64,000 nucleotides of DNA from Musa acuminata AAA Group (taxonomy: Eukaryota > Streptophyta > Magnoliopsida > Zingiberales > Musaceae): NCBI RefSeq assembly GCF_036884655.1, contig NC_088340.1:29576501-29640500 (forward strand), written 5' to 3'. The position numbers were made by a program, and so were the translations under genes. Below the pieces are notes generated by a model. It saw nothing but the letters and a program-made list of their open reading frames with translations, was not told where the DNA came from and searched no databases. Positions 61,325 through 64,000 of the stretch are shown here, piece by piece (positions within the stretch are counted from its first letter, which is position 1; every line of letters begins with the position of its first letter).

Positions 61325-62790
61325 AGCGGGTCACTAGTCGGGAGCGATCTGGAGCAACTCGGGTAGGAATCGAGCTTGGGGCGCTGACGGGTCGCTAGTC
61401 AGGAGCGATCTGGAGCGACCCGGGCAGGAATCGAGTTTGGGGAGCTGACGGGTCGCTAGTCGGGAGCGATCTGGAGTGACCCGGGTAGGAATCGAGCTTG
61501 GGGCGCTGACGGCTCACTAGTCAGGAGCGATCTGCAGTGACCTGGGCAGGAATCGAGCTTGGGGTGCTGATGGGTCGCCAGTCGGGAGCGATCTGGGGCG
61601 ACCCGGGCAGGAATCGAGCCCGGAGCGCTGACGGGTCGCCAATCGGGCGCGATCTGGGGTGACCCGGGCAGGAATCGAGCTTAGAGCACTAATGGGTCAC
61701 TAGTCGGGAGTGATCTAGAGCGACCCGGGCAGGAATCAAGCTTGGGGCACTAACGGGTCGCCAGTCGGGAGTGATCTGGAGCGACCTGGGTAGGAATCGA
61801 GCTTGGAGCGCTGACGGCTCGCCAGTCGGGAGTAATCTGGGGTGACTCGGGTAGAAATCGAGCTTAGAGCACTGACGGGTCACTAGTCGAGAGCGATTTG
61901 GAGCGACTTGGGCAGGAATCGAGCTTGGGGCACTGACGGGTTGCTAGTCGGGAGCGATCTAGAGCGACCCGGGAAGGAATCGAGCTTGGGGCGGTGACGG
62001 GTCGCGAGTTAGGAGCGATCTAGAGTGACTCGGGCAGGAATCGAGCTTGGGGCGCTAACGAGTTGCCAGTCAGGAGCGATTTGGGGTGACCCGGGTAGGA
62101 ATCAAGCTCGGGGCACTGACGGGTTACCAGTCGGGAGCGATATGGGGCGACCCGGGCAGGAATCGACCTTGGGGCATTGACGAGTCACCAGTCGGGAGCG
62201 ATCTGGGGCGATTCGGGTAGGAATCGAGCTTGGAGCGCTGACGGGTCGCCAATCGGGAGCAATCTGGAGCAACCCGGGTAGGAATCGAGCTTGGGGCGCT
62301 GACGGGTCGCCAGTCGAGAGTGATCTGGGGCGACCCGGGCTGGAATCGAGCTTGGAGCACTGACGAGTCGCCAGTTGAGAGTGATCTGAGGTGACCCGGG
62401 TAGGAATCGAGCTTGGAGTGCTGACGGGTCGCTAGTTGGGAGCGATCTGGAGCGACCCGGGCAGGAATCGAGCTTGGGGCGTTGACGGGTCGCCAATCGG
62501 GAGCGATCTAGGGTGACCCGGGCAGGAATCGAGCTTGGAGCGCTGACGGGTCACTAGTCGGGAGCGATCTGGAGTGACCCGAGTAGGAATCAAGCTTGGG
62601 GCGCTGACGGGTTGCCAATCGGGAGCGATCTATGGTGACCTGGGCAGGAATTGAGCTTGGAGCGCTGACGAGTCGCTAGTCGGGAGCGATCTAGAGCGAC
62701 CCGGGCACGAATCGAGCTTGGGGCGCTGACGGGTCGTCAGTCGGGAGTGATTTGGAGTGACCCAGGCAAGAATCGAGCTTGGGTTGCGAG
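61325..62790. repeat. 61-bp tandem array
   Basis: About 24 copies of a 61-base unit, with core GGGTCGCTAGTCGGGAGCGA, then TCTGGAGCGACCCGGGCAGG and AATCGAGCTTGGGGCGCTGAC. Copies differ mainly by C/T and G/A changes. The minus frames through it are artefacts of the period. Confidence 0.92.
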
Positions 62791-62834
62791 TTATACTTGA
62801 ACGTCGTTGTGCCATGTGGCGGGCCAGGCAGAGC

Positions 62835-64000
62835 TGTTGAATCTCAGATTTTGATGATGAAACCAATCAATATGTGTTTATATTTTAATCTGTGTTTTTG
62901 AGTGACGCAGGATGCTTCGATCAGGATGAGACAATTATAGCAGGAAAATCATGTTGTGCCGGAGGAACATGTTAGAAGATTGGACGTTGGGCCGGTGGAT
63001 CGGTCGACGTATCGACAGAAGGCTTCAGGCCGTAGATTCGGGCATCGGGCCAAGAAGAGCGAGTATTGCGCCAAGGATATCAGAGTTGTAGAGTCAACTG
63101 GCCGATTGGGCAATAGGCCGCAAGAGAGGATGATGCGCCGAAGAATCGGACGAAGCGTCGAGGGACCAATGACATGCCGGACAACTTGATTGCTTAGGAG
63201 TAATTGTCTAGATCAAAGTTTTGCTTTACTTATGCAGGATTAACTATGATAGATTGAAGACATAAAGCAAGTCTATCGGAGTTGATGGGTGTTTTAGAGT
63301 CCGAAGATTCATCGGAGATGCTGTCGGAACCAATCAAGAGGAAATCGGGTACTTGCCGAAGTTTTCGAAAGTCCACCGAAGAGATCGTCGAAGGTTCACG
63401 GAGATCATTGAGAAAGATCAGCTACTTGCCAAAGACTCATTGAACTTGCCACAAGACCGAGAGCCTACTGGGAGTCCGTCGGAAGAAATCCGAGGGTGTA
63501 TCGGAAGTCCACCGAAAGTTCACCGAAAAGCTCGCCGGAAGGAAACTCGATGTTGTCAGTTAAAAACTTGCTTAGGACTATGTCTTAATTTCATAGTTTG
63601 TATGTAATTAGGGTTAGGATTAAGGGTTAATCCTATAACCCGGTTATGGGCCAATTGGGCCCAAGTTCGGACTAGTTTGGGCCAAGTTTGGAGCCCAACC
63701 AGTGAGCTGAAATAGATTGGGCGGTGGCACCGCCAGTACACTGTCAGTGTCAGACATTGATAGGCGGTGGCAACGCCAGCATCGAGAACCCAAGAGAATT
63801 CAAAATTTGGAGCCCAAATTTGAATCCTCTTGGGGCCTATAAATACCCCTCAATTCTTAGCAGAGAATACAACCTTTGAGAAGTTAAAGATTGAGATAAA
63901 GCCTTAGCAAAGTCTTTAGCAAGTCTTATTTTCAATTGCTTGAGTGTTCACCTCCTTCTTTCTCGTTGAAAAATTGTAAGAGTGTGAACCATTGTAAAAG
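62835..64000 (+). repeat. LTR of another copia element of the first family (right end outside window)
   Basis: It starts TGTTGAATCTCAGATTTTG and aligns with the 6342 LTR through GATGATGAAACCA, GACGCAGGATGCTTCGAT, the GGGCCGGTGGATCGG block and GCCTATAAATACCCC (TATA 63838-63845). The middle part (63260-63780) is more divergent, and the palindrome block is reduced to about two motifs. It interrupts the Tat-like tandem array region. The five bases before it are AGAGC; the right target copy is not visible. Confidence 0.85.

Larger units (their letters stand above)
59770..62834 (-). mobile_element. 3' part of a second Tat-like element, cut by a copia insertion
   Basis: An LTR-like block ends at 60594 (CATATCA, giving TGATATGATA on the minus strand), directly followed by a long minus-strand purine tract. 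The block contains TATTTATACCC near 60289. To its right lie 38-bp and 61-bp tandem arrays, the same order (3' LTR, purine tract, tandem repeats) as in the neighbouring Tat element. No coding domain is in the window, and a copia LTR starts at 62835. The rest may continue beyond 64000. The left LTR edge is not defined. Confidence 0.5.

Noticed and set aside
61689..62866. Repeat proteins (ALQARFLPGSPQI type) on the minus strand
   Set aside because: Translation of the 61-bp array; no start context or domain.

Overview
This is a plant nuclear window, most likely from a monocot and plausibly Musaceae (banana or Ensete type). The reasons are intron-rich genes with GT-AG splicing, plant-only families (GRF transcription factor, phytosulfokine, WAK-like kinase), cytosolic-type plant tRNA genes, and nested plant LTR retrotransposons of the SIRE-like copia, Tat and chromovirus-like gypsy kinds. 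The genus is a guess from general resemblance; the rest is read from sequence.

Layout. 1-8403: a Ty1/copia element with about 2-kb LTRs, a short gag gene and no pol (non-autonomous); its first ~139 bases lie left of the window. 8404-13915: gene-free, with microsatellites. 13916-17607 (+): a four-exon growth-regulating factor gene with an altered miR396 site. 17608-20030: spacer with a likely solo LTR flanked by an unusual ~100-bp duplication. 20031-20882 (-): a small DUF4378-like gene with an intron that reads in frame. 22800-23149 (+): a two-exon phytosulfokine precursor. 23604-23677 (+): tRNA-Val(CAC). 26490-41673 (+): a 17-exon leishmanolysin-type zinc metalloprotease; its intron 12 holds a complete, young Ty3/gypsy element (32156-39144, minus strand). 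42348-42419 (+): tRNA-Asp(GTC). 42583-44046 (-): a seven-exon inositol polyphosphate 5-phosphatase of the 5PTase11 type. 45825-48097 (-): a three-exon WAK-like receptor kinase. 49051-59434 (-): a complete but decayed Tat-lineage gypsy element carrying a spliced extra ORF on the opposite strand and a 64-bp tandem array. About 59770-62834: remains of a second Tat-like element with 38-bp and 61-bp arrays. 62835-64000: start of another copia LTR of the first family, cut by the window edge.

Exon boundaries were derived by hand from splice signals and reading-frame continuity. For the GRF, leishmanolysin, 5PTase, WAK-like and PSK genes the joined exons keep frame from ATG to stop. The host genes act in growth control (GRF, PSK), cell-surface sensing (WAK-like), inositol phosphate signalling (5PTase) and proteolysis (leishmanolysin); nothing shows that they form one pathway.

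The most unusual content is in the mobile elements: the Tat antisense gene with its own TATA box, introns and polyadenylation signal; retroelement tails that have grown into tandem arrays; a gypsy polyprotein whose last ~79 codons lie in the 3' LTR; and a copia family that lost pol but kept several polypurine-tract copies. Each resembles classes already described in plants, and I found no clearly unprecedented system.
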